64,000 bases of DNA, taken from assembly GCF_010692725.1 (NCBI RefSeq), contig NZ_JAAFZB010000094.1, positions 124,001 through 188,000 of the forward strand, written 5' to 3'. Made by a program: the position numbers and the translations under genes. Origin of the DNA: Flavihumibacter soli. Its GTDB lineage: Bacteria > Bacteroidota > Bacteroidia > Sphingobacteriales > Sphingobacteriaceae. Below, piece by piece: positions 7,879 through 16,589 of the stretch (the first letter of the stretch is position 1; each line of letters opens with the position of its first letter). The notes below the pieces were generated by a model. The model was not told where the DNA came from and did no database searches. It saw only the letters and a list, made by a program, of their open reading frames with translations.

Positions 7879-10800
7879 TTAGAATCCAACATTAAGGGTC
7901 AATAAAAAGCTCCTGACAGCCGGATAAGTGAATCCGGTAAATCCATCAACGTTTGATCCGCTGGGAGTAGAACTGGTTTCCGGATCATAGCCGGTATAGT
8001 CTGTTCCGAGCCAGAGATTGTTGCCGGTTGCGGTCAGGGTAGCATTCTTAATAAATGAATTTTGCAGAAACTTAGGCGGCAATGAATATCCAAGGCTTAC
8101 CGATCTTAGGCGAACCCAGGAAGCATCTTCAATAAAGTTTTCTGAAGCCGTCCGATGAACGTTACGATAGTAACCATTGGTATAGTTTACCCCATCCGGA
8201 CCGATGCCCTGTCCAAGCCATACGGCTTTTGTATTCGGGCTGCCGTCAGCCAGCACACCTTCAAACACCCTGGTTTCATTTCTGTCTTCAGTATATTCTG
8301 CAATTCCGAAAGCTGAAAAGAAATTACCCATCTGGTTATATCTTTCCTGGCCTACCCGGGCGTCAACTAATGCCGAAAGTGAAAAGTCCTTATACCGGAA
8401 GGTGTTAGTTATTCCGCCGATCCAGTCAGGCTGCGAGTTTCCTAATATCTTTTGGTTTGCAACCGGTTGACGTACAGGAAATCCATTAGCCCCAATGATG
8501 ATCGGCTTTGATTCATCAACCATTAAAGGGTCTTCGGCAGCTCCTCCGTAGTATCGGGCGAAATAAGTCCCGTAGATGTTGCCGTAAGGTTGTCCGGGGA
8601 CTAGTTTCATTGTTACCGCGGAACCGCTATAGCCAAACTGGCTGGCGTAAGAGATCTCAGTCAGGTCTTCCCGTATGCTGAGTATCTTGTTCTTATTCGC
8701 AGAAAAATTCAGGTTCACATCCCATCTGAAATTATTGTTACGAACAGGAACCCCCGTAAGCACAAGCTCCACGCCCTTGTTGCGCATTTCTCCGGCATTT
8801 ACCGCTGCCGTAACAAAGCCGGTTGTGGAAGATACCTGTACGTTGATGATCTGATCCTTGCTCAGACTATAATAGTACGATCCGTTAAAACTAAGACGAT
8901 TATCGAAAAATCCCATTTCCAGGCCACCCTCATATGTCTCCGTGAATTCAGGTCTCAAATTCGGGTCGCCCAGCAATGGTGACCTGGAAAAGCCCGTTGA
9001 GCCTGGCGGCAGTAACTGATATGACGAGTACCCGGTACTTGTCGAATATGGGAGAGCATCCTTCCCTATCTTCGCATAGGAAGCCCGAAACTTACCGTAA
9101 TTTATTTTTTCTGGTAGTGTGAAGTGATCAGAAAACAAATAACTTAAACTCGCCGAAGGATAGAAGAAAGAATTATTACCGCTTTTTAATGAAGAAGTGA
9201 TATCATTTCTTCCGGTAAGTGTCAGGAAAAGGAAATTCTTGTAATCAAGTGTCACCTCTCCGAATATACCCATCAGGCGGTAGTCCTGTATATTCTGCTT
9301 TGGGACGATCTGTTTTGCATTACGCAGATCAAACCAGTCATACACAGTCAGCGTATCACCTTCAACCCCTACTTCTTTTATTTTACGGTCATAAAGGTCC
9401 TGCCCTGCACGGAAAGTAGCATTGAGGTTCTCAGCCAGTTTAGTATTTGCCGTGGCTATAAAGGTCGATGTGACAGCCCGGAAGTTAGAGTTGTATTCAT
9501 AGACGAAGCCCGGGCCGTTGTCTTCATATACACGCTCCCCTTCTATTCCAGTTGGGCCGGGGCCTGTCCGGGTTCGGGCATCCCCGTAAGTGTCCAGGCC
9601 GACCCGGTAACTAAGATCCAGCCAGTCAAGCGGTTTGAAGTTCAGATTAAACCCGCCAACCAGGCGGTTTACATTATCTTTTAATTTATTGGAATATGCG
9701 CCGTAGATCGGATTGTCATTTCCGTAGGACTTCATTGTGCCTTCAGGGGTCAGATAGTCTCTCACATCATATCTCGGCGACCAGTAGCTCAACGATTCGT
9801 TGAAACGATCCGCGTTATACCGATCACCCCCTGAATTTATAAAGTTAAGGCTTGCTCCTACCCGAAAGGTAGAACTGATATTGGCATCTGTATTTACCCG
9901 TGCCGAAATGTTACGGTAATCGGTAAAAGGCAGTACTCCTTCCTGTTTTAAATGCGAAAGTGATGACGAGAAAGTAACTTTGTCTGTCCCGCCCGAAAAG
10001 GTCACCGAATTCCTTGCCTGCCAGCCACTCTCATAAGCATCCTCAAAGTGATTATAAAGTTTATCTGGGTGTGTGGGATCTATAAGCTTTGCCTCGGCAA
10101 CTGTTGGCCCCCACGAAGGGAAGAAGTCTTCCGGGTTATAAACACCACTGTAGCCGATCGTGTACTGATCCTGAATTTCAGGGAATTTGTTGACCGACTC
10201 TGTGCCCAGAGTACTGGTAAAAGTAACTTTTAAAGCACCGCTTTTCCCGGATTTTGTCGTGATCACGACCACCCCGTTTGCTCCCCGCAGTCCGTACAGT
10301 GCTGTTGCAGCGCCGCCTTTCAGAACGTTGATACTTTCCACATCATCCGGGTTGATATCTGCTGCCCGATTGCTCATGCCTCGCAGGTCTGCACTCTGAC
10401 CGAACGTCGAAGTTGTATTATCGAACATCACCCCATCAATAACAAACAGGGGTTGATTATCCCGTCCCACGTCAATAGAATTAACACCTCGAATCTGGAT
10501 ACTCGCACCCTGGCCCGGAGCCCCGCCGGTACTTGAAATAGTAACGCCGGCTATTTTGCCCTGCAAAGCGTTAACAACGTTCGACTGCCGATTCCGGTTA
10601 AGTTCTTCCGAACCAACAGATTGAGCGGAATAGCCGATCACTTTTGCATCCTTGGAGATACCCAGTGCCGTGACCACCACTTCTGAAAGCTGCGTATTAT
10701 CTGCAACCAATGTTACATTAAGCACCGATTGACTGCCTACCGATATTTCCCGGCTTCCATAACCGAGGTACCTAAAAACTAGAACGCTATTTTGATCAGG

Positions 10801-10998
10801 CACCGTGATCCGGTAATTACCATTCTGATCGGTGGTTGCGCCGGTCTGGGTGCCCCTGATCAGGACGCTGACACCTGTCAGAGGGGCGCCATCTTCATTG
10901 GCAGTTACTTTCCCGCTTACCTCACGGGGCTGTGCCAGCGCAAGGGTGCTGATGAAGATGGCAAACAGGAAGATTAATAGGGTTATACGTTTTTTCAT
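7879..10998 (-). CDS. SusC/RagA-family TonB-linked outer-membrane transporter
   Basis: TonB-dependent outer-membrane importer that works with the SusD-like lipoprotein encoded directly downstream. At 1,039 residues it is a normal SusC length. It has a signal peptide (MKKRITLLIFLFAIFISTLALAQ), an N-terminal carboxypeptidase-regulatory-like beta sandwich (REVSGKVTANEDGAPLTGVSVLIRG), the plug domain (LQGKIAGVTISSTGGAPGQGASIQIRG; INVLKGGAATALYGLRGANGVVVITTK), and a long beta-barrel ending in a C-terminal phenylalanine (LTLNVGF) recognised by the BAM machinery. A TAnnTTTG promoter lies about 100 bp upstream. Substrate unknown. Confidence 0.93.
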   Translation of the reverse strand: MKKRITLLIFLFAIFISTLALAQPREVSGKVTANEDGAPLTGVSVLIRGTQTGATTDQNGNYRITVPDQNSVLVFRYLGYGSREISVGSQSVLNVTLVADNTQLSEVVVTALGISKDAKVIGYSAQSVGSEELNRNRQSNVVNALQGKIAGVTISSTGGAPGQGASIQIRGVNSIDVGRDNQPLFVIDGVMFDNTTSTFGQSADLRGMSNRAADINPDDVESINVLKGGAATALYGLRGANGVVVITTKSGKSGALKVTFTSTLGTESVNKFPEIQDQYTIGYSGVYNPEDFFPSWGPTVAEAKLIDPTHPDKLYNHFEDAYESGWQARNSVTFSGGTDKVTFSSSLSHLKQEGVLPFTDYRNISARVNTDANISSTFRVGASLNFINSGGDRYNADRFNESLSYWSPRYDVRDYLTPEGTMKSYGNDNPIYGAYSNKLKDNVNRLVGGFNLNFKPLDWLDLSYRVGLDTYGDARTRTGPGPTGIEGERVYEDNGPGFVYEYNSNFRAVTSTFIATANTKLAENLNATFRAGQDLYDRKIKEVGVEGDTLTVYDWFDLRNAKQIVPKQNIQDYRLMGIFGEVTLDYKNFLFLTLTGRNDITSSLKSGNNSFFYPSASLSYLFSDHFTLPEKINYGKFRASYAKIGKDALPYSTSTGYSSYQLLPPGSTGFSRSPLLGDPNLRPEFTETYEGGLEMGFFDNRLSFNGSYYYSLSKDQIINVQVSSTTGFVTAAVNAGEMRNKGVELVLTGVPVRNNNFRWDVNLNFSANKNKILSIREDLTEISYASQFGYSGSAVTMKLVPGQPYGNIYGTYFARYYGGAAEDPLMVDESKPIIIGANGFPVRQPVANQKILGNSQPDWIGGITNTFRYKDFSLSALVDARVGQERYNQMGNFFSAFGIAEYTEDRNETRVFEGVLADGSPNTKAVWLGQGIGPDGVNYTNGYYRNVHRTASENFIEDASWVRLRSVSLGYSLPPKFLQNSFIKNATLTATGNNLWLGTDYTGYDPETSSTPSGSNVDGFTGFTYPAVRSFLLTLNVGF

Positions 10999-11096
10999 AA
11001 TTCCTTAAGTTAAGTATCATATAAAACATACAAGGGAGAACTATTCAAGATAGACATTCTCCAAAAAATTTCTAGAACATTTTTTTAACAACTATG

Positions 11097-11104
11097 CAAA
11101 AATA
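11097..11104 (-). promoter_or_regulatory. -7 box for the SusCD operon
   Basis: Minus-strand TATTTTTG matches TAnnTTTG exactly, 98 bases before the susC ATG, leaving an AT-rich leader of about 90 nt. No clear -33 TTTG is visible at 19-21 nt. Confidence 0.4.
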
Positions 11105-11140
11105 CCTTTTATCATGGCTGCGTTAATACTTGACGATTCA

Positions 11141-11171
11141 TTTCAGAATGATTCTAAACTGTGTAGCTTTG
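11141..11171 (+). promoter_or_regulatory. Promoter of hscA
   Basis: TTTC at 11141-11144, then 19 nt, then TAGCTTTG at 11164-11171. This fits the Bacteroidota promoter consensus (TTTG-N19-21-TAnnTTTG) with one mismatch in the -33 element. It would give a leader of only about 13 nt before ATG 11191 and is divergent from the SusCD promoter. Confidence 0.55.
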
Positions 11172-11190
11172 CGGCTTGCTGAAATATGTT

Positions 11191-13047
11191 ATGGCCAAAG
11201 TCTCTATAAATCTTGCAACCGGTTCTGTTCAAAAGGAAGATATAATTGTCGGTATTGATCTGGGTACTACTAATAGTCTTGTTGCATTCATCAACCCTGA
11301 GGGAAATCCCCAGGTGATCAATGACACTGGCAAGGGTGTTCTGGTTCCTTCAGTCGTGCATTTCCAGTCTAACGGAACCGTGCTGGTAGGGAACGAAGCA
11401 AAGGAATTCCTTATCCCGGATCCTCAGAACACCATATTTTCAGTGAAAAGGCTGTTAGGACGCTCTTACCATGATATTGAGCCGAATAAGGATTTTTTCT
11501 CATATAAAATTATCGATAACGATATAGAAAGCCTGGTGAAGATTAAGGTGGGTGATCAGTTCTTTACTCCCATTGAACTTTCGGGCCTGATATTAAAGGA
11601 ATTGAAGGAACGCGCAGAGCATGCTCTTAAGACCCCTGTAAACCGGGCCGTTATCACCGTACCCGCCTATTTCAACGACAGCCAAAGGCAGGCCACCCGT
11701 GATGCGGGTAAACTCGCCGGACTCGATGTTTTGCGCATCGTCAATGAACCTACGGCTGCCAGTCTCGCCTATGGAATAGGACTGAACCCTGATGAAGAGA
11801 AGATAATCGCTGTGTATGACCTCGGCGGCGGAACATTTGATGTTTCTATCCTGAAGATCCAAAATGGCATTTTCGAAGTGCTTTCCACAAACGGCAATAC
11901 ATTTTTAGGCGGCGATGATTTCGACCAGGCAATTGTTCATTACTGGATTGAGCAGAACAGGCTTGATAAAACTGAGGTATCAAACGACCAGGAGCTATCC
12001 CAGGCTCTGAGATTAAAAGCGGAAGAAGCCAAGATCGCCCTGACCACTCAGAATATATTTAACGGTGCCGTCAATGATATACCATGCGCCATCAGCCGGA
12101 TCACTTTCGAGGAGCTCATCCTGCCTAAGGTCGAGCAGACTATAGGATGCTGTGCCAACGCCCTGCGTGATGCCGGCCTGGGTGTTGATGAAATTGATGA
12201 AGTCGTGATGGTAGGCGGATCTACCCGTACACCCCTGGTCAAAGAGATGGTTTCCGAACTTTTTAATAAACCCGTACAGGATAAGATCAATCCGGATGAA
12301 GTAGTTGCTCTTGGCGCCGCTATACAGGCCGATATCCTGGCTGGTAACCGGAAGGACATCCTCCTGTTGGATGTGACACCCTTGTCCCTGGGAATCGAAA
12401 CAATGGGCGGCCTGATGGATATCATCATTCCGCGGAATGCCAAGGTTCCATCAAAGGCCGGCAGGCAATACACCACTTCTATTGACGGGCAGGTAAACAT
12501 GAAGATCTCAGTTTACCAGGGCGAACGCGACCTCGTGAAAGAGAACCGCAAACTGGCCGAATTCGACCTGAAGGGAATCCCGGCAATGCCGGCAGGATTC
12601 CCGAAAGTAGACATCAACTTTCTGCTGAATGCCGATGGGATCTTAAAGGTTCAGGCTGTAGAACTTCGCTCAGGCGTAAAACAGGAAGTGGAAGTAAAAC
12701 CAACCTACGGTTTAACAGACCAGGAAGTAGAGCAAATGCTTATCGACAGCATCCAAAATGCCAAAGGCGATGTGAGCCAGCGAATGGTGATCGAAGCCCG
12801 TACCGAAGGCGAGCAGATGATTTATACGGTCGAACGCTTCCTCGAAAAAAATAAACAATATGTTAGCCCTGCCGAGGTGACCGACACGAAGGCATTGCTC
12901 GAAAAACTCAAACTTGCGCTGGCATCTGGAGACAAGGATTCGATCCATAAAAACATTGAAGAAGTCAACGAGTTCACCCGCCCATTCGCAGAACGTTTAA
13001 TGGACCAGGCTATTGCGACCGCGATGAAAGGGAAGGCGATAGAGTAA
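11191..13047 (+). CDS. hscA: Hsp70-family chaperone, HscA type
   Basis: ATP-dependent Hsp70 chaperone. The nucleotide-binding domain shows [61 protein letters not shown] and [13 protein letters not shown]. The substrate-binding domain begins near [14 protein letters not shown]. The 618-residue length and short C-terminal lid without an acidic EEVD-like tail fit HscA, which delivers Fe-S clusters from IscU, better than DnaK. No isc/suf genes are adjacent, so the role rests on sequence type only. Start chosen at ATG 11191 ([12 protein letters not shown]); the TTG at 11176 would lie at the predicted transcription start. Confidence 0.85.
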   Translation: MAKVSINLATGSVQKEDIIVGIDLGTTNSLVAFINPEGNPQVINDTGKGVLVPSVVHFQSNGTVLVGNEAKEFLIPDPQNTIFSVKRLLGRSYHDIEPNKDFFSYKIIDNDIESLVKIKVGDQFFTPIELSGLILKELKERAEHALKTPVNRAVITVPAYFNDSQRQATRDAGKLAGLDVLRIVNEPTAASLAYGIGLNPDEEKIIAVYDLGGGTFDVSILKIQNGIFEVLSTNGNTFLGGDDFDQAIVHYWIEQNRLDKTEVSNDQELSQALRLKAEEAKIALTTQNIFNGAVNDIPCAISRITFEELILPKVEQTIGCCANALRDAGLGVDEIDEVVMVGGSTRTPLVKEMVSELFNKPVQDKINPDEVVALGAAIQADILAGNRKDILLLDVTPLSLGIETMGGLMDIIIPRNAKVPSKAGRQYTTSIDGQVNMKISVYQGERDLVKENRKLAEFDLKGIPAMPAGFPKVDINFLLNADGILKVQAVELRSGVKQEVEVKPTYGLTDQEVEQMLIDSIQNAKGDVSQRMVIEARTEGEQMIYTVERFLEKNKQYVSPAEVTDTKALLEKLKLALASGDKDSIHKNIEEVNEFTRPFAERLMDQAIATAMKGKAIE

Positions 13048-13177
13048 GAATCAACTTTCTCGCTTGCGATGCAATTTATGGCGGGGATATAGAGATTCAG
13101 GCATTGAAACAATTTGTTTTGACTCCGAAGATTTGTAAAGGCTATGCACTCCAACCAATTTTTGATAAATTACTTTT

Positions 13178-14617
13178 TTAATAAGAGCTGACCTTTTTGC
13201 GTGCTGCATTAGCATGCATCCCATTTGGAAAATACTTTAGATAATATTCAAAAGCTTCTTTTTTACTACCCTCACCGACGCGTTTTCGTCTCCAATGACC
13301 AGCTACTGTAGGAGTCGCAGGTTCCCAAACGTATTTACCAGTAGGGTCCATTTTAAGTTTTTCTGTGCTTAATGCCCTTTCCCAAACTAACTCTTCCACC
13401 TGATGAACAAATTTACCTTGCGGAAATTTTTCTAAATATTCGCCCACATTCAGATAACTCGGTGCATCCCTGTCAAAGTCACTTCTAATCAGCGTAATCA
13501 GTCTGTTCTCCTCCTCCTCTTGTTGATTATTTAATTTGGTCGCTTCTTCTTTTTGATCCGCTTCTATTTGTTTATTTATTTGTTCAATGTATTTTCCATT
13601 CGGAAATAACCTGCTATAAAATTCCGGATTGAATTTCGACGATCTGAAAACTTTATCTTCTACTTGCTCAATGTATTGGCCGTCTGGAAAATGTTGAACG
13701 TACTTTTCCATGTATCTAGCGCGATCGATGTTTGCCCAAAGTAAACCTTCATACATCTTTCTCGCCTCTTCGACATGGTTTCCCTGACCTTTGGAAACAT
13801 ATGTCTCTAATAGGGAAATCTTTCTGTTCTCTTTGTTTTCATTAGCAATTGCTATCCAGGCCTTATCTACAACCGTTGATGAACTCCCTTCAGGTAATGA
13901 ACCCACCTTTACTTCATTGGTTTGTAAATTCATCTGCCACGGTTTATTCCATGATTTAGTTACCAGTCTTTGAACTGTTTCAATCGGATATGCCTTTGCA
14001 CCACTAGAAGCATCTTCGAAGATCAATCCTACAATACCCATTTTATTGAGCAGGGGTGCCCCCGATGTCCCGGGCTCGATACTGGTGATATCAACTAACA
14101 TTACACCATCTGATGAAATATCATTTATCGAACCAATGGCCGAGCCCGTTGGTATATACCAATTGCCGGCTCTGCCGATGAACCATACCTCGGTTCCTAT
14201 CGCCAGGTTTGTAGAATAAAAGTCTTTTTGCCATAAATAATTTGCTGGCTTTTCAACTTCCAGTATAGTAACATCCAAAGATGTGTTAGGAAGATTTAAC
14301 AACAAGGTAGCGGGATATTCTTTGCCTATCTCGGAATTAAATGTGATGCTGACCGACCTGGTTTTTTTTTCGAGATCAACCAGGCCGTCGTCATCCAGTT
14401 GGTGAATAACATGCTTGGCGGTAACAATAAATAGCCTCTCATATTGTTCGGCGATAACGAAACCAAAACCATTTTCGTCCGATCCATCATCAAATGTTGC
14501 GTGAATCTTCACCACATTATTTTTTAATTTCTCGCAGATGGCGCAGGGATTTTGAGGATAACCGCTTTGAGTACATAAGATTATCAAAATGCCTATGCAC
14601 AATATTTTTCGTATCAT
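13178..14617 (-). CDS. Secreted trypsin-like serine protease with FPxG repeats
   Basis: Exported protease of 479 residues. It has a signal peptide (MIRKILCIGILIILCTQSGYPQ) and a chymotrypsin-fold domain at about residues 25-235. The triad is visible: His in VTAKHVIH, Asp in TSLDVTILEV, Ser in EPGTSGAPLL. The rest carries four copies of a short unit resembling Y-x3-FP-x-G-x-(Y/F/H) with a following Gln or Ala (about residues 305, 338, 395 and 463), separated by charged helical sequence. This looks like a TPR/Sel1-type solenoid for protein binding. It lies last in a run of minus-strand genes downstream of the split TcA genes, so it could process the toxin or an envelope partner; that is inference from position. 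Confidence 0.75.
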   Translation of the reverse strand: MIRKILCIGILIILCTQSGYPQNPCAICEKLKNNVVKIHATFDDGSDENGFGFVIAEQYERLFIVTAKHVIHQLDDDGLVDLEKKTRSVSITFNSEIGKEYPATLLLNLPNTSLDVTILEVEKPANYLWQKDFYSTNLAIGTEVWFIGRAGNWYIPTGSAIGSINDISSDGVMLVDITSIEPGTSGAPLLNKMGIVGLIFEDASSGAKAYPIETVQRLVTKSWNKPWQMNLQTNEVKVGSLPEGSSSTVVDKAWIAIANENKENRKISLLETYVSKGQGNHVEEARKMYEGLLWANIDRARYMEKYVQHFPDGQYIEQVEDKVFRSSKFNPEFYSRLFPNGKYIEQINKQIEADQKEEATKLNNQQEEEENRLITLIRSDFDRDAPSYLNVGEYLEKFPQGKFVHQVEELVWERALSTEKLKMDPTGKYVWEPATPTVAGHWRRKRVGEGSKKEAFEYYLKYFPNGMHANAARKKVSSY

Positions 14618-14642
14618 GATAAAGATCTTTAATTCGATACTG

Positions 14643-15713
14643 TTACCTATTGAAAAGCGTATTTTTAAAACTCCACAGTAATGACCAGATAAAAATCATG
14701 CTGCTCCAGAAAAAAGCAAACGATTTTGCATAATATAAATATTCTATTATAGTAGGATTTAGTACTCTTTGAAACATCTCTGAGCCAACACTTGCTTTCG
14801 CAACATCTCCTTCCAAATGAACCGTTAAATGCGAACCGGTTTTTGCAAGCTGGATTCTATTAAGCCTGAGATCATCAAAAAGCAGCCAATCTCCTTGTTG
14901 TAATTCAACTTCCCGGTCAATTTCCAGGACTTTTACAGATCCCGAAACAATTGAGGAAAGAAATTTACCACTAGCTGGTAAGCTTTCTTCCCAAAAACGT
15001 ATGTCAGAAATCGGAATGTCCCTGATATTCCAATTCGAAGTATCAGACAGCATTACATTCACCGGCATTCCCTTTGATTTAAACGACCTAATATTAATTA
15101 GTTGCGGTATTTCCGAATTTAAAGTAGTATCCAGTTGTGCATCATTGACATTTATTCGCCCATTTGCGAATTGAATATCTGTAACCAACGACTCATCTTT
15201 AAATGTAAAGTTTGGTTTATTGCCGATTATTTGAATAGTGAATTCAGAGTTTGAGTCTAGATCAAACTTATCAATCACTATATCCTGTCCATTTATTTCA
15301 AGCGTAAACGGTTGCCCATTTCTTACCCTTATGTTAGCGCCCGCCCAGTAAAATTCCCTCAGATTACTGATACTTAATTCAGATGAGGAGAACCTGTTGT
15401 TTAACGTCCATCTTTTTTGCAATGTAACACCTATGTTTTTAGATATAAGATGGACTGAAATCTTGGTTCTTGGGGTTCTGAGTGTAAGACCCAACCCGAT
15501 TAAAAGAACTGAAACTAAACCAATGACAAGCGCTATTTTTATTTTGTATGGTCGTTTATTTAATTTATCACCTACAGCAGTCGCAAGTTCTATCCACTCC
15601 ATATTCTCTTTAGCTTTGACCTGGTCATTACTTAAAAGAGAATCTGCAACAATTTTAATCCTTCTATCAATTTCGTGTCGTAGTATATCGGAGGAATCAT
15701 CCCTCATCATCAT
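14643..15713 (-). CDS. Two-pass membrane protein of unknown function
   Basis: A 356-residue protein I do not recognise. It has a charged cytoplasmic N-terminus (about 60 residues), one membrane helix (IALVIGLVSVLLIGLGLTL), a beta-rich extracytoplasmic region of about 240 residues with no cysteines in obvious motifs, and a C-terminal hydrophobic helix (SFAFFWSSMIFIWSLLW). The start overlaps the stop of the upstream gene (ATGATGATG with an embedded TGA), so the two are translationally coupled. It precedes the protease by 25 bp. The three genes probably form one small operon downstream of the toxin genes. Confidence 0.65.
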   Translation of the reverse strand: MMMRDDSSDILRHEIDRRIKIVADSLLSNDQVKAKENMEWIELATAVGDKLNKRPYKIKIALVIGLVSVLLIGLGLTLRTPRTKISVHLISKNIGVTLQKRWTLNNRFSSSELSISNLREFYWAGANIRVRNGQPFTLEINGQDIVIDKFDLDSNSEFTIQIIGNKPNFTFKDESLVTDIQFANGRINVNDAQLDTTLNSEIPQLINIRSFKSKGMPVNVMLSDTSNWNIRDIPISDIRFWEESLPASGKFLSSIVSGSVKVLEIDREVELQQGDWLLFDDLRLNRIQLAKTGSHLTVHLEGDVAKASVGSEMFQRVLNPTIIEYLYYAKSFAFFWSSMIFIWSLLWSFKNTLFNR

Positions 15714-16414
15714 TTGATAAATTTATATTGCTTTACAACCCATTCAGTCCCGGATTCCAGCATCGCAGCTATCTCAATATTATAACTGCCTTTCAAATTC
15801 TCCGGCAACACGATACTAATAGCTTTTTTAGCGTTTAATAAACTAGCGTCTTCATATTCTCCAAGCGCCTGCCCTGTGGAAGCGTATCGATATTTGGCTC
15901 TAATAACTTTTGTACTTGGACGAATAACAAGATACAACTTTCCATCCCCGGCATTTGAATTAGACGAAACGACCTTAACAGGCAGATATGTTTTTTCCTG
16001 CTCCGTCCCAATCCAGCCGTAAATTCCTAAGTACTTCGCAGGGATCCGCAAGTCTAATAAGACATCATTCACTGACCATTCTAGCGTTTGTTTCGACTTC
16101 AACGAAGCATCCATTCTATAGTATGTGCCGATAGACAGCGCCGACGATCTGATCGAGATCGGAGATTCCATCAGATTCTTTACTTTCATAACTTCATCGC
16201 TCTCAAGTTTATAAGCTAAGGGGCCGACAGTCAAGCCTGCAATTTCGATACTTGGAGCAGCAACCCGGGCAGAATATGCACCTTCACATCTATCTCCCCT
16301 TACTTTGTATGCTATATCCGGATTTGAGGAAGGCTCAAGTGTCTTATCGCACTGAGCAAAAGAACCTACGTTGATTTGCAGCAAGACAATGAAAAAAAAC
16401 AACATTTTTTTCAT
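15710..16414 (-). CDS. Secreted protein of unknown function
   Basis: A 234-residue protein with a clear signal peptide (MKKMLFFFIVLLQINVGSFAQ) and a mature part rich in beta-strand patterns, containing CDKTLEPSSNPDIAYKVRGDRCEG with two cysteines that may form a disulfide. No known domain recognised. It is the first gene of a three-gene set (with the coupled membrane protein and the protease) that starts 175 bp after the TcA C-terminal gene. A periplasmic or surface partner of the membrane protein is a reasonable guess, not shown. Confidence 0.65.
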   Translation of the reverse strand: MKKMLFFFIVLLQINVGSFAQCDKTLEPSSNPDIAYKVRGDRCEGAYSARVAAPSIEIAGLTVGPLAYKLESDEVMKVKNLMESPISIRSSALSIGTYYRMDASLKSKQTLEWSVNDVLLDLRIPAKYLGIYGWIGTEQEKTYLPVKVVSSNSNAGDGKLYLVIRPSTKVIRAKYRYASTGQALGEYEDASLLNAKKAISIVLPENLKGSYNIEIAAMLESGTEWVVKQYKFIK

Positions 16415-16589
16415 AATCTGAGGTCTAGAGATGATTATCAGCCGGCAAGGCTGTTAATTCAAGAATTTCATTTGATGATCAATTCGATCTACGGTTATAA
16501 CTTTAATTTACAAATTTTTGCTTTCATATAATAGCAAAATTCTTCTTAAATAACTACGATAATTCTCACATTTTTTCTTATCATACGAC

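Noticed and set aside
16439-16453. Small inverted repeat CAGCC-GGCAA-GGCTG after the TcA gene
   Set aside because: Stem of 5 bp with no T run on either strand; not a convincing terminator.
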